Part shown: positions 45,608 to 54,135 of the stretch, piece by piece
Position numbering within the stretch: position 1 is the stretch's first letter
How the letters are laid out: every line of letters starts with the position of its first letter
Source: Hyphomicrobium sp.
Lineage (GTDB): Bacteria > Pseudomonadota > Alphaproteobacteria > Rhizobiales > Hyphomicrobiaceae
NCBI RefSeq assembly: GCF_009026145.1
Contig: NZ_WBUE01000012.1
Coordinates: forward strand, 1-64,000
Length of the DNA stretch: 64,000 nt
Direction: 5' to 3'
The notes under the pieces: generated by a model
Databases searched by the model: none
Told to the model about the DNA's origin: nothing
What the model saw: only the letters and a program-made list of their open reading frames with translations
Translations under genes and position numbers: made by a program

Positions 45608-46630
45608 GTGTGTACGCCCGGACAGCTGCAAGCGATCGGCAAAGCAACCGAAAGGGAGACAAATGCGATCGCAGGTGTCCTACGGCAGTGTGCTTGCCGA
45701 CGCACTTTTCTGCGTTCGGCGCTGGCGTTCTCTGTCGCCCCACTCGTCGGCAGGTTACCGGCCCTCGCTGCTAACGGCATGACCTTCAGCGAAGTCGCGC
45801 CGGGCGTCTTTGTTCACCAAGGGCGTTACGAGCTGCAGTCTCCCGAAAACAGGGGAGATATGGCGAATGCGAGCTTCGTGATCGGCAACGACGCCGTCGC
45901 CGTCATCGATACGCTCGGTAGCGCTAAGGTGGGCGCCGAGATGCGAGCGGCCATCAGGGCGATTACCGACAAGCCAATCCGCTACGTGGTCAACAGCCAC
46001 ATGCACCCCGACCACGTACTCGGCAACGTGGCGTTCAAGGAGGATGGCGCCGAGTTCGTCGGCCATCACAAGCTCGCGCGCGGCCTCGCCGCGCGCGCCG
46101 ATCAGTATCTCGCCACCAGCAAGCACATGCTGGGCGCTGACGCCTTCGACGGCAGTGAAATCATACCGCCCACGGTGAGCGTCAACGACAAGCTCACGCT
46201 CAATCTCGGCGGCCGATCCCTGGTGTGCGAGGCGCAGACGGTTGCCCACACCGACAACGATCTGATCATCATTGATACGGCGACCGACACGCTGTTTCTC
46301 GGCGACCTTCTGTTTTCTGGTCACATCCCCACGCTCGATGGCTCGCTGCGCGGCTGGCTCGCACTCATCGAGCAACTCGAAGGCCGCAAGGCGGCGCGTG
46401 TTGTTCCCGGACACGGTCCACACGCCATGCTCCTGCCAGAGGCCGTGTCGGCCGAGAAGGAATACTGGTCGGTCGTCGCCGCCGACGTGCGCCGGCTGAT
46501 CGAGGACGGCAAGAGCCTCGCAGAGGCGACGAAGACCGCAGGGTCGTCGGAGCGCGATAAGTGGCGGCTGTTCGAACAGTACCACGTCCGCAACGTCACG
46601 GCGGCCTTCGCCGAGCTCGAATGGGAATAG
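45608..46630 (+). CDS. Exported MBL-fold metallohydrolase of a quinoprotein relay system
   Basis: A metallo-beta-lactamase-fold protein of 340 residues. A twin-arginine-like signal (CRRTFLRSALAFSVAPLVG) precedes the mature part. Zinc ligands are in NSHMHPDH, VGHHKL, VAHTDNDLII, FLGDLLFSGH and VPGHGPH. Sequence and neighbourhood fit the quinoprotein relay system zinc metallohydrolase group, which is encoded beside PQQ-dependent dehydrogenases and a SoxYZ-like carrier. GTG 45608 has AAGGAAGGG just upstream; an in-frame GTG at 45578 is the alternative. The dehydrogenase itself is absent from this island. Reaction unknown. Confidence 0.82.
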   Translation: MCTPGQLQAIGKATERETNAIAGVLRQCACRRTFLRSALAFSVAPLVGRLPALAANGMTFSEVAPGVFVHQGRYELQSPENRGDMANASFVIGNDAVAVIDTLGSAKVGAEMRAAIRAITDKPIRYVVNSHMHPDHVLGNVAFKEDGAEFVGHHKLARGLAARADQYLATSKHMLGADAFDGSEIIPPTVSVNDKLTLNLGGRSLVCEAQTVAHTDNDLIIIDTATDTLFLGDLLFSGHIPTLDGSLRGWLALIEQLEGRKAARVVPGHGPHAMLLPEAVSAEKEYWSVVAADVRRLIEDGKSLAEATKTAGSSERDKWRLFEQYHVRNVTAAFAELEWE

Positions 46631-46653
46631 CACTCAAAGGGATGGAGACGCGC

Positions 46654-47484
46654 ATGCACGCTCAGCAACCAATCGCCCGCTCGGGATTAATCCTCGCCGT
46701 AGTCGCAGCGCTCCTCCCGCTGGGCGCAGGAGGCGTGGCCGCCGACGACGATCTATGGCCCTCGTTGCAGCGCGATGTGTTCGGATCGCGGCCTATCGTC
46801 GAGAACGACGGTATCGTGCAGCTCGATGCACCGGAGCGCGCCGAGGACGCCGCGATTGTCCCGATCACCGTCCGTGTGTCGCCTTCGGCGAAGGGCCAGC
46901 TCAAATCGATGGTGCTGATCATCGACAAGAACCCGGCACCGGTCGCGGCCACGTTCACCTTCGGTCCAGCGGCCGGCGAAGGCGGCGGCGAGCGCAGAAT
47001 GTCGACGCGTGTCCGTGTCGATACTTACTCTTACGTCCACGCCGTCGTCGAAACGGCCGACGGCACGCTGCACATGGCGAAGGCCTTCGTGAAGGCCTCG
47101 GGCGGATGCTCGGCCCCGGCGCCGAAGGACGCGGACGGCGATCTGGCGGACATCGGCAAGACCATCGTCAAGAGCTTCGATCCGGCGCTCCCCGCAACGC
47201 CGCTGCGCGAGGCGCAGATCATGATCAAGCACCCCAACACCAATGGCATGCAGATGGACCCTATGTCGCGCGGCTACATCCCGGCCCGCTTCATCAAGGA
47301 CGTCACCGTGATGCGCGGCAACGACTTGGTCTTCCGCGCGGAGACCGGAATTTCCATCACTGCCAACCCGAATTTCAGGTTTACGTACGCGAACACCGCC
47401 GAGAACGCGCTCGATGTGACCTCCGTCGACACCGACGACACCAAGTTCACGGCGCGCTCGCGGAAAGTTGCCGTTTCTCAGTAG
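46654..47484 (+). CDS. Quinoprotein dehydrogenase-associated SoxYZ-like carrier
   Basis: An exported fusion of SoxY-like (about residues 45-160) and SoxZ-like (about 180-275) domains, 276 residues. The signal peptide includes GLILAVVAALLPLGAGGVAA. The junction carries KASGGCSAP, matching the SoxY swinging-arm GGC motif at the end of the SoxY part. The SoxZ part has REAQIMIKHPNTNGMQMDP and ITANPNFRFTY. GGAG is 6 nt before ATG 46654; ATG 46642 is an alternative. It works with the upstream metallohydrolase in a periplasmic pathway linked to quinoproteins in related genomes; the substrate is unknown. Confidence 0.82.
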   Translation: MHAQQPIARSGLILAVVAALLPLGAGGVAADDDLWPSLQRDVFGSRPIVENDGIVQLDAPERAEDAAIVPITVRVSPSAKGQLKSMVLIIDKNPAPVAATFTFGPAAGEGGGERRMSTRVRVDTYSYVHAVVETADGTLHMAKAFVKASGGCSAPAPKDADGDLADIGKTIVKSFDPALPATPLREAQIMIKHPNTNGMQMDPMSRGYIPARFIKDVTVMRGNDLVFRAETGISITANPNFRFTYANTAENALDVTSVDTDDTKFTARSRKVAVSQ

Positions 47485-47505
47485 CCACCAAGGGAAGAAC
47501 GAAGC

Positions 47506-47571
47506 ATGGCATTGATGGACTGGACCAAGTATCGCGGCGCTCTGATGGGCCGCATCAGCGCGCGGGAATGA
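47506..47571 (+). pseudogene. Truncated carboxymuconolactone decarboxylase-like gene
   Basis: A good ribosome site (AAGGGAAG) precedes an ATG and a 21-codon frame reading MDWTKYRGALMGRIS near its start, then stops at TGA 47569. The start resembles the N-terminus of alkylhydroperoxidase/carboxymuconolactone-decarboxylase-like proteins (MDWxxYRxxLxGRI). The rest of the gene is missing: the sequence after it is unrelated and leads to the distal tRNA fragment. It marks where the island lost DNA. Confidence 0.55.
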
Positions 47572-47689
47572 GCGTGTCCTGGCCGATACGGGCTGCTTTC
47601 CAGCGCTTGGCGGATGTCTCTTTCGGCCCGTAGATGACATGGCCGCCCACAGCGTCCGTCCGCTTAGTGACGTAATGTTGCATTTGCAG

Positions 47690-47737
47690 TGACACTTTTG
47701 CCCGCTTGGGGTCCGTTAGCGGGCGCGAAAAGTGTCA
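47690..47737. repeat. Isolated long hairpin
   Basis: TGACACTTTTG-CCCGCT pairs with AGCGGGCGCGAAAAGTGTCA with a small bulge around an 11-nt loop. Arm length and the bulge resemble the hairpins of the CTAG-bounded elements, but its ends are TGACAC/GTGTCA and lack CTAG. It lies between the truncated gene and the distal tRNA-Asp fragment. Confidence 0.6.
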
Positions 47738-47766
47738 GGGCTCTCTGAATCCATTGAGTATTTTCT

Positions 47767-47813
47767 GGCCTGTCACGCCGGAGCCGCGGGTTCAAGTCCC
47801 GTCTCTCGCGCCA
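47767..47813 (+). other. tRNA-Asp 3'-half fragment (att-like), copy 2
   Basis: It matches the tRNA-Asp 3' half from GGCCTGTCACGCCGGA to CCA, lacking one base before the T stem but with an intact T loop. It is the distal boundary of the tRNA-Asp island, about 320 bp before nuoA. Confidence 0.85.
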
Positions 47814-47854
47814 TGTTCTATTCCACTGACACGAGCAGAGAGAAGCATCGCCCG

Positions 47855-47935
47855 ACGAGCGTGGTGCTTTTTGATGGCCGGCGCTCGCGCCGGGCGCCGT
47901 CCATGCGCAGCATGGCTCCGCCGTGACGCGCCGGA
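47855..47935. repeat. Second solo GCGCAGCATGGC module
   Basis: GACGAGCGTGGTGCTTTTTG, then ATGGCCGGCGCTCG, a GCGCCGGGCGCC stem and CATGCGCAGCATGGCTCCGC. It parallels 43393-43460, so both tRNA-adjacent regions (after tRNA-Val and after the last tRNA-Asp fragment) carry the module. The remaining sequence to 48136 shows no gene and presumably holds the nuo promoter. Confidence 0.6.
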
Positions 47936-48136
47936 GCATGGGCCGCGGCGCGGGCCCATGCTGAAATGCAGCCGGCCGTCGTCTCCCTGATATTCGCCAG
48001 GATCCGTGCGGCGCACTTGCGGTTGCGTGCGCGCGGCGGCTGCGATAACACCAGAGCAACGATATTGCGACGCAGCACGACCCCTCGCGCGCATCGACGT
48101 CACGAGCCGCCCAAGCACGCCCTTTAAGGCACGCCC

Positions 48137-48502
48137 ATGGACCAGCTGTTCTACGACTACCTGCCCATCGCCATTTTCATCGGCGTGGCGCTCGCCATCG
48201 CCTTCATCCTGATGGCGGTGCCGTTCGTGATCGCCGTCAACAACCCCGACCCGGAGAAGGTTTCCGCCTACGAGTGCGGCTTCAACGCCTTCGACGACGC
48301 GCGCATGAAGTTCGACGTGCGCTACTACCTGGTGGCCATCCTGTTCATTATCTTCGATTTGGAGGTCGCCTTCCTGTTCCCGTGGGCGGTCGCCTTCGGC
48401 GACATTGGCCTGTTCGGGTTCTGGTCGATGATGGTGTTTCTCGCCGTCTTGACGGTCGGCTTCATCTACGAATGGCGCAAGGGAGCGCTCGAATGGGATT
48501 GA
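48137..48502 (+). CDS. nuoA: NADH-quinone oxidoreductase subunit A
   Basis: Membrane subunit of complex I (ND3 homologue), 121 residues with three transmembrane helices (about 9-30, 62-82, 89-109). The loop [20 protein letters not shown] contains the conserved Cys near the quinone cavity. First gene of the nuo operon; its last 10 bases overlap nuoB. Confidence 0.96.
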   Translation: MDQLFYDYLPIAIFIGVALAIAFILMAVPFVIAVNNPDPEKVSAYECGFNAFDDARMKFDVRYYLVAILFIIFDLEVAFLFPWAVAFGDIGLFGFWSMMVFLAVLTVGFIYEWRKGALEWD

Positions 48503-49071
48503 TCACGCCCCGGCTCGAGCCCGCCTCCGGCAGGACCCGTATCGAGCCCGCCTCCGGCGGCCTGCTGGTCAAGCCGGGCGAGGAGGGCTTCACGCAGATC
48601 TCCTCCAAGCTTGCCGACAAGGGCTTTCTCGTCACCACAACCGACGACCTCATCAACTGGGCGCGCACCGGCTCGCTGATGTGGATGACGTTCGGGCTCG
48701 CGTGCTGCGCCGTGGAGATGATGCAGGCGTCGATGCCGCGCTACGATCTGGAACGCTTCGGCTTTGCCCCGCGCGCCTCTCCGCGCCAGTCGGACGTGAT
48801 GATCGTCGCCGGCACGCTGACCAACAAGATGGCTCCCGCCCTGCGCAAGGTCTACGACCAGATGCCGGAGCCGCGCTACGTGATCTCCATGGGCAGCTGC
48901 GCCAACGGCGGCGGCTACTACCACTATTCGTACGCGGTGGTGCGCGGCTGCGACCGCATCGTGCCGGTCGACATCTACGTGCCGGGCTGCCCGCCGACGG
49001 CCGAAGCCCTGGTCTATGGCGTGCTGCTCCTGCAGCGCAAGATTCGCCGCACGGGAACGATTGAAAGGTAG
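48493..49071 (+). CDS. nuoB: NADH-quinone oxidoreductase subunit B
   Basis: Peripheral subunit carrying the terminal cluster N2, 192 residues. N2 ligands are in [10 protein letters not shown] (adjacent Cys pair), MGSCANGGG and [11 protein letters not shown]. The first 45 residues are a variable extension with an internal near-repeat ([14 protein letters not shown]). ATG 48493 overlaps nuoA. The stop codon lies inside the left arm of a small inverted repeat at 49067. Confidence 0.96.
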   Translation: MGLITPRLEPASGRTRIEPASGGLLVKPGEEGFTQISSKLADKGFLVTTTDDLINWARTGSLMWMTFGLACCAVEMMQASMPRYDLERFGFAPRASPRQSDVMIVAGTLTNKMAPALRKVYDQMPEPRYVISMGSCANGGGYYHYSYAVVRGCDRIVPVDIYVPGCPPTAEALVYGVLLLQRKIRRTGTIER

Positions 49072-49138
49072 GCAGCGGGCAATGGGCAGTCGGCGGTAAG
49101 GGCCAGACTTGTTTCACTGCCTACTGCCCAATGTCTAC
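49067..49138. repeat. Empty GGCAGTAGGC-type inverted repeat between nuoB and nuoC
   Basis: The left arm starting at 49067 (GGTAGGCAGCGGGCAATGGG) faces CACTGCCTACTGCCCAATGTC (about 49115-49135) and pairs imperfectly along about 24 bp. The unit repeats match the ends of the four-helix-bundle cassette at 23849-24322, but no gene is inside. The left arm contains the nuoB TAG; 19 bp separate the right arm from the nuoC ATG. Confidence 0.68.
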
Positions 49139-49157
49139 GGACTGATTGAGAGATGCC

Positions 49158-49775
49158 ATGGGCCTGTCGCTGCAAGAGCTGGGTGATCATGTTGCGGGGG
49201 CGTTGGGTCCAGCCGTCACCTCCAAGCGCGTGGTCTACGGCGAGCTGACGCTCGACGTTCCGCGCGAAAAAATCGTCGACGTGCTGACTTTCCTGCGTGA
49301 TGACACGCGGTGCCTGTTCGAAGTGCTGATCGACATCTGCGGCGTCGATTGGCCGGCGCGTGAGGCCCGCTTCGACGTCGTCTATCATCTGCTGTCGCCG
49401 CGCCTCAACCAGCGCATCCGCGTCAAGCTCCAGACCGATGAGACGACACCGGTGCCGAGCACGGTGGGCGTGTTCTCGGCGTCGAACTGGTTCGAGCGCG
49501 AAGCTTACGACATGTACGGCATCCTGTTCTCCGGCCATCCGGACCTGCGCCGCATTCTCACCGACTACGGTTTCCAGGGCTATCCGCTGCGCAAGGATTT
49601 CCCGCTCACCGGCTACGTCGAGGTGCGCTACGACGACGAGCAGAAGCGCGTCGTCTACGAGCCGGTGGAGCTGGCGCAGGAGTTCCGCAGCTTCGACTTC
49701 GAGTCCCCGTGGGAGGGCACGCGCTACGTGCTGCCGGGGGATGAGAAGGCCAGCGGCCCGGCCGGCAAGGCATGA
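49158..49775 (+). CDS. nuoC: NADH-quinone oxidoreductase subunit C
   Basis: 30-kDa-type peripheral subunit, 205 residues, separate from NuoD. Signature: [20 protein letters not shown] then [20 protein letters not shown]. The ATG 49158 has GAGAG upstream. The C-terminal 15 residues are variable. The last ATGA is shared with the following small membrane gene. Confidence 0.96.
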   Translation: MGLSLQELGDHVAGALGPAVTSKRVVYGELTLDVPREKIVDVLTFLRDDTRCLFEVLIDICGVDWPAREARFDVVYHLLSPRLNQRIRVKLQTDETTPVPSTVGVFSASNWFEREAYDMYGILFSGHPDLRRILTDYGFQGYPLRKDFPLTGYVEVRYDDEQKRVVYEPVELAQEFRSFDFESPWEGTRYVLPGDEKASGPAGKA

Positions 49776-50167
49776 GCTTGCGGGTGAGGGCTAGCGGCAT
49801 GGCACGCACCGCTTCACCCATCGTGCCCTATGCCATCGCGATGGTCGCCGGCGTGCTCGCCTGGGACCTCGTGCGCCTGCTCGGCGGCAGGCAAGAAGCA
49901 TGGGACGATCCCAACTACTGGCTGATCGGCTATCCGCTGATGTTGATCGCCGCCTTCGTGCTCGGGCTGGGCTTTCGCGAGCGCCCGTGGCGTTGGGCTG
50001 TCGCCATCGTTGCGACGCAGGCGGCCTGGTCGCTGTTCCTGGCGTTGGCGGCGGACGGGGTGCCGAACCTGCTTCCTCTTGGGCTCATCATGTTCGCGCT
50101 GCTGGGGGTGCCTTGCATCGGCGCTGCCTATGTCGGTAAGTGGATCGGGGACAGGGTGCCGACATGA
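49772..50167 (+). CDS. Small membrane protein between nuoC and nuoD
   Basis: A 131-residue protein with four hydrophobic helices (about 18-37, 49-67, 72-92, 99-121); [20 protein letters not shown] and [20 protein letters not shown] are the clearest. No family recognised. It starts inside the nuoC stop (ATGA), so it is translated with the complex I genes; a second ATG at residue 10 is an alternative. No evidence that it is a complex I subunit. Confidence 0.65.
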   Translation: MSLRVRASGMARTASPIVPYAIAMVAGVLAWDLVRLLGGRQEAWDDPNYWLIGYPLMLIAAFVLGLGFRERPWRWAVAIVATQAAWSLFLALAADGVPNLLPLGLIMFALLGVPCIGAAYVGKWIGDRVPT

Positions 50168-50186
50168 GCAACGAGGGCAAGAGCCG

Positions 50187-50639
50187 ATGAAGAACACGCT
50201 GAAGCCCGGCGCCACGGCGCAGTTCTCCTACCGCGTTCCCGCCAATAAGACCGTCCCGCATCTTTACCCCGAGGCCGCCGAGTTCAGGGAGATGCCGACC
50301 GTGTTCGCCACCGGCTTCATGGTCGGTCTCATGGAATGGACGTGCATGAAGGTCATCGAGCCGCATCTGGAAGATGGCGAGGGCAGCCTCGGCATCCACA
50401 TCGACGTCTCGCACATCGCCGCCACCGTGCCGGGGCAGACGGTGACGGTCGATGCCGAGTGCACCAAGGTCGACGGCCGGCGCATCTGGTTCAAGGTGAA
50501 GGCGCACGACGGCATCGACCTCATCGGCGAAGGACGTCACGAGCGCATGATCATTCCGTGGACGAAGTTCGTCTCGCGCGTCAACGAGAAGGCGAAGCTG
50601 GCCCGCGCCGAGGCCATCAGCCACCGGATCGGAGGCTGA
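50187..50639 (+). CDS. Hotdog-fold thioesterase (FlK-like)
   Basis: A 150-residue hotdog protein resembling fluoroacetyl-CoA thioesterase and related acyl-CoA thioesterases. The hot-dog helix segment is FATGFMVGLMEWTCMKVIEP with the candidate catalytic Glu, and SLGIHIDVSHIAATVPGQTV carries the conserved His. GGGCAAGAGCCG precedes the ATG. It probably clears a small acyl-CoA or detoxifies; the substrate is unknown. It is 20 bp after the membrane gene and 2 bp before the GFA gene, all inserted between nuoC and nuoD. Confidence 0.75.
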   Translation: MKNTLKPGATAQFSYRVPANKTVPHLYPEAAEFREMPTVFATGFMVGLMEWTCMKVIEPHLEDGEGSLGIHIDVSHIAATVPGQTVTVDAECTKVDGRRIWFKVKAHDGIDLIGEGRHERMIIPWTKFVSRVNEKAKLARAEAISHRIGG

Positions 50640-50641
50640 TT

Positions 50642-51073
50642 GTGACGCACGACATTTCTGGCCACTGCCTCTGCGGCGCCATCACCTACAAGGCCAAGGC
50701 GCCTACGCACGACGTGAGCGTCTGCCATTGCAGCATGTGCCGCCGCTGGACCGGCGGTCCGCTGATGTACATCGACGTTGAGGGTGCGCCGACCTTCACC
50801 GGCCACGACGACATCGGCGTCTACCGCTCCTCTCCCACTGGCGAGCGCGGCTTCTGCAAGCGCTGCGGATCGATCCTGTTCTGGAAGGTGGCCGGCGAGG
50901 AGCGCTACACGTTCACCGCCGGCTCGCTCGATGCTCCAACCGGGCTCACCCTTGCCAAGGAAATCTTCATCGAGGACAAGCCCACCTTCTACGATTTCGC
51001 CAATCCGACCCAGAAGCTCTATGGCGCGGACGCGATGGCGGTCTATACCGGAACCGGCGACGAACCTAAGTGA
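50642..51073 (+). CDS. GFA family protein (formaldehyde-activating-enzyme-like zinc protein)
   Basis: A 143-residue protein of the GFA/Mss4-like fold. Zinc ligands: HCLCGAITY, CHCSMCRRWTGG, and GFCKRCGSILFW. GTG 50642 has GGAGG at 50631, partly within the previous gene. Despite the family name, most members have no shown activity with S-hydroxymethylglutathione. It ends 9 bp before nuoD, so it is co-transcribed with complex I. Confidence 0.85.
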   Translation: MTHDISGHCLCGAITYKAKAPTHDVSVCHCSMCRRWTGGPLMYIDVEGAPTFTGHDDIGVYRSSPTGERGFCKRCGSILFWKVAGEERYTFTAGSLDAPTGLTLAKEIFIEDKPTFYDFANPTQKLYGADAMAVYTGTGDEPK

Positions 51074-51082
51074 GATAGCGGC

Positions 51083-52273
51083 ATGGCCGAGACAGACATC
51101 CGTCAATTCAACATCAACTTCGGCCCGCAGCACCCCGCCGCGCACGGCGTGCTCCGCCTCGTGCTCGAGCTCGACGGCGAGGTGGTGGAGCGCGTCGATC
51201 CGCACATCGGTCTTCTCCACCGCGGCACCGAGAAGCTGATCGAGCACAAGACCTACCTGCAGGCCATCGGCTACTTCGACCGTCTCGACTACGTGGCGCC
51301 GATGAACCAGGAGCACGCCTTCTGCTTGGCGGCGGAGAAGCTCTTGGGTCTCAAGGTGCCGAGGCGCGCCCAGCTCATTCGCGTGCTCTATTCGGAGATC
51401 GGCCGCCTCCTGTCGCACCTCCTCAACGTGACGACTCAGGCGATGGACGTCGGCGCGCTCACCCCGCCCTTGTGGGGGTTCGAGGAGCGCGAGAAGCTGA
51501 TGGTGTTCTACGAGCGCGCCTCGGGCAGCCGCATGCACGCCAAGTATTTCCGCGTCGGCGGCGTGCACGAGGACCTGCCGCCGCAGCTCATCGACGACAT
51601 CGCCGACTTCTGCGCCACCCATCCCAAGGTGCTCGACGACATCGAGACGCTGCTGACCGACAACCGCATCTTCAAGCAGCGCAACGTCGACATCGGCGTC
51701 GTCAGCCTTAAGGATTGCTTCGACTGGGGTTTCTCCGGCGTCATGGTGCGCGGCTCGGGCGCCGCCTGGGATTTGCGCAAGGCGCAGCCCTATGAGTGCT
51801 ACGCCGAGCTCGACTTCGACATCCCCGTCGGCAAGAACGGCGACTGCTACGACCGCTATCTGGTGCGCATGGCCGAGATGCGCCAGTCGGTGATGATCAT
51901 GCAGCAGTGCTGCGACAAGCTGCGCTCGCCCGAGGGGGCGGGGCCGTACGTCGCCGCCGACCGCAAGGTGGTGCCGCCGCGGCGCGCCGACATGAAGCGC
52001 TCGATGGAGGCGCTCATCCACCACTTCAAGCTCTACACGGAAGGGTTCCACGTGCCGGAGGGCGAGGTGTATGCGGCGGTGGAGGCGCCGAAGGGCGAGT
52101 TCGGCGTCTATCTCGTCGCCGACGGGTCGAACAAGCCGTACCGCTGCAAGATCCGCGCGCCGGGCTTCCCGCACCTGCAGGCGATGGACTTCCTCACCAA
52201 GAAGCACATGCTGGCCGACGTCTCGGCCATCTTGGGCTCGATCGATATCGTGTTCGGCGAAATCGACCGCTAG
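51083..52273 (+). CDS. nuoD: NADH-quinone oxidoreductase subunit D
   Basis: 49-kDa-type subunit forming part of the quinone-binding site, 396 residues. Signature [20 protein letters not shown] at the N-terminus, [12 protein letters not shown], YCxR-like [14 protein letters not shown], and the C-terminal [10 protein letters not shown]. Normal length. Followed by genes unrelated to complex I. Confidence 0.97.
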   Translation: MAETDIRQFNINFGPQHPAAHGVLRLVLELDGEVVERVDPHIGLLHRGTEKLIEHKTYLQAIGYFDRLDYVAPMNQEHAFCLAAEKLLGLKVPRRAQLIRVLYSEIGRLLSHLLNVTTQAMDVGALTPPLWGFEEREKLMVFYERASGSRMHAKYFRVGGVHEDLPPQLIDDIADFCATHPKVLDDIETLLTDNRIFKQRNVDIGVVSLKDCFDWGFSGVMVRGSGAAWDLRKAQPYECYAELDFDIPVGKNGDCYDRYLVRMAEMRQSVMIMQQCCDKLRSPEGAGPYVAADRKVVPPRRADMKRSMEALIHHFKLYTEGFHVPEGEVYAAVEAPKGEFGVYLVADGSNKPYRCKIRAPGFPHLQAMDFLTKKHMLADVSAILGSIDIVFGEIDR

Positions 52274-52363
52274 GAGGATTTCCCGCCAAGGTTGCGCTCT
52301 CGCAACAGTAGCCGCATTGCGGTCGTGGCACTCTCAGCCGGATTTTTCGGTTGAGGTGGTGTT

Positions 52364-53605
52364 GTGGAGTTCGACTTACTTTCCGAGATTTGGGACGCGA
52401 TAGTTCGATTTTACGGCGAGCACGAGCCGGTCATACGGGTCGTTTCCTACGTCGTTTCTCCCATATTGGCGCTTCTTGCGTTTCTGTGGAACCGCAAGGA
52501 TCGGAAGGAAATCATCGTCAAGTCCACGGAGCTCGGGCGGCTCGAGATCGAAGTCGATCATGCCCATACACTTGTCCGAGAGGAGCAGGATAAGCTTCAA
52601 GCGGCCCAAGACGAGCTTGCGGCGCGAGGGGATCGAATAGCAGAGCTAGAGGATGATCTTCGCAAGATCACCGATAGCTCCAACGCTCTTTGGGCGCTGC
52701 GACCATCTCCTTCGTTCAACACGCATCGAGCAAGCTTGTGGGATCCCAGCGGCGCTAGAATTGTAACTATCGGGAACCTGAAAGGCGGCGTAGGCAAGAC
52801 GACCTTAGCTGCAAATTTCGCGGCATATGTCAGCGAGACCCTCGAAGAAGACGTGCTGCTGATAGACTTGGACTTCCAGGGCTCGCTCTCGAACATGCTA
52901 ATGCTGGCTATCGAGCGAGAGGACGTGCCGTCCAACGTCGACAAGCTGTTTGACCCCAACGCGAACTTGATCACGCTCGAGGAAGCGAACGTCCATCTCG
53001 CAAAGAAGCTCAAACGCGGCTGGCTCGTACCATCGAACTATGGCTTCGCGCAGGTCGAGAACAGACTGCTGCTGAGTTGGCTTCTGCAGGCCGATGGCGG
53101 AATTGATGTTCGCCACCGCCTCGCCAATGTTCTCCTGCGATCCGAAATTAGGCGGTCTTACAAAGTCATCGTTTTGGATATGCCGCCGAGGATGACGCTC
53201 GGTACTGTGAACGCACTTGTCACGAGTCACTTCTTTTTTGTACCGACAATTCTCGACTCACTCTCCGCCGAGGCTGTTGGTCAGTTTCTGACGAGCGTGA
53301 AGCAGGTAGGATTGGACCTTGACCTCGAGATCGACCTCAAAGGCATCATCGGCTGCATGACGCGACAGGCGGAGCCCACTGGAAACGAGATAAGGGCTTT
53401 GGATCTCTGCCGTAAGGCCGGCCACCTCTGGCGGGAGGACGAGGACTTTGTGCTAAAGGCAACACTTCCGCGAAAGGTCGACATCGGAAGCGCGTCAGGT
53501 GTCGATGTCGCCTATTTCGGTAAGGATGGGCAAGGTGTCCCCCTTCGCAGGTGGTTTGACCCGCTATTCGAAGAAATGTGTCAGAAGATATTCCCAGCAA
53601 AATAG
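52364..53605 (+). CDS. ParA/MinD-like ATPase with N-terminal membrane helix and coiled coil
   Basis: A 413-residue protein. Residues 22-42 form a hydrophobic segment (VIRVVSYVVSPILALLAFLW), 50-100 a coiled coil (LEIEVDHAHTLVREEQDKLQ), and 130-405 a ParA-type ATPase: deviant Walker A NLKGGVGKTTLAANFA, switch I DLDFQGSLSNML, Walker B VIVLDMPPR. GTG 52364 follows GAGGTGG. Its base composition is visibly less GC-rich than the nuo genes, so it looks acquired. A membrane-bound ParA-like ATPase without an obvious partner suggests a positioning or partition-like function, or a defence component; neither is shown. It interrupts the nuo operon between nuoD and nuoE. Confidence 0.8.
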   Translation: MEFDLLSEIWDAIVRFYGEHEPVIRVVSYVVSPILALLAFLWNRKDRKEIIVKSTELGRLEIEVDHAHTLVREEQDKLQAAQDELAARGDRIAELEDDLRKITDSSNALWALRPSPSFNTHRASLWDPSGARIVTIGNLKGGVGKTTLAANFAAYVSETLEEDVLLIDLDFQGSLSNMLMLAIEREDVPSNVDKLFDPNANLITLEEANVHLAKKLKRGWLVPSNYGFAQVENRLLLSWLLQADGGIDVRHRLANVLLRSEIRRSYKVIVLDMPPRMTLGTVNALVTSHFFFVPTILDSLSAEAVGQFLTSVKQVGLDLDLEIDLKGIIGCMTRQAEPTGNEIRALDLCRKAGHLWREDEDFVLKATLPRKVDIGSASGVDVAYFGKDGQGVPLRRWFDPLFEEMCQKIFPAK

Positions 53606-53709
53606 GCGGCTGTCGCCTCCAGGGCGCCCCGAATCGCCTGGTATCGACTAACCACATTCAAAGCGGGCTCCTGTAGAGCGTGCCGCAGCTCTAGCAAGGA
53701 GGTCTCGCC

Positions 53710-54060
53710 ATGGCTATCTTGAGCCTAAGTGAGATATTCGGTTTTTCCCGGGATGACATGGCCAATTCTCGCGGCCAGAAGAAGCAGCGAGCTGCCGACG
53801 ACAAGCTGCTGGACGACTACGTGGCGCGCCTAATTCGGGTAGGCGATCAGCGCCCTGCGTTCGAGACTGCCTTGGCAGATATCAAGACCGATGATCGACT
53901 GAAGGCAGCCGATATCATCTCGATCGCACAGCGCTACAACGGCGGCGGCAAGAAGTCGTCCTCCAAGGCGATGGCGCTCGCGGCCATCTCCAAGCGCTTC
54001 GTCGAGATCGTCCGCTTCCACGCCAAGAACAAGGTCGCCGAGCGCGTTCGTCCTTGGTGA
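53710..54060 (+). CDS. Small hypothetical protein in the nuo operon
   Basis: A 116-residue, Lys/Arg-rich, helical protein (MAILSLSEIFGFSRDDMANS, then KLLDDYVARLIRVGDQRPAF, then KAMALAAISKRFVEIVRFHA). AAGGAGG precedes the ATG. No family recognised; positive charge suggests nucleic-acid or membrane contact. The N-terminal part is less GC-rich than the last third. Confidence 0.6.
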   Translation: MAILSLSEIFGFSRDDMANSRGQKKQRAADDKLLDDYVARLIRVGDQRPAFETALADIKTDDRLKAADIISIAQRYNGGGKKSSSKAMALAAISKRFVEIVRFHAKNKVAERVRPW

Positions 54061-54135
54061 CAGCTGCGCGTTGACCAGCGACTGATCGCCCATCAGACTT
54101 GCGCAGTTGAGTAGCGCACGCGCAGGGTCTGGGCC

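Larger units (their letters stand above)
44193..47813. mobile_element. Two tandem remnants of elements integrated in tRNA-Asp
   Basis: Intact tRNA-Asp at the left is followed by two 3'-half copies, each preceded by the same non-tRNA sequence TTTCTGG. Segments just right of the intact tRNA (44193 to about 44400) and just right of the first fragment (44567 to about 44780) are diverged copies of one another (both contain CCGATCTCAAAGCT and CGATGGAAAAGC). The simplest reading is two related elements integrated in tandem: the first reduced to about 330 bp, the second about 3.2 kb and carrying tetR, a metallohydrolase, a SoxYZ carrier and a truncated gene. No integrase remains. Confidence 0.7.
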
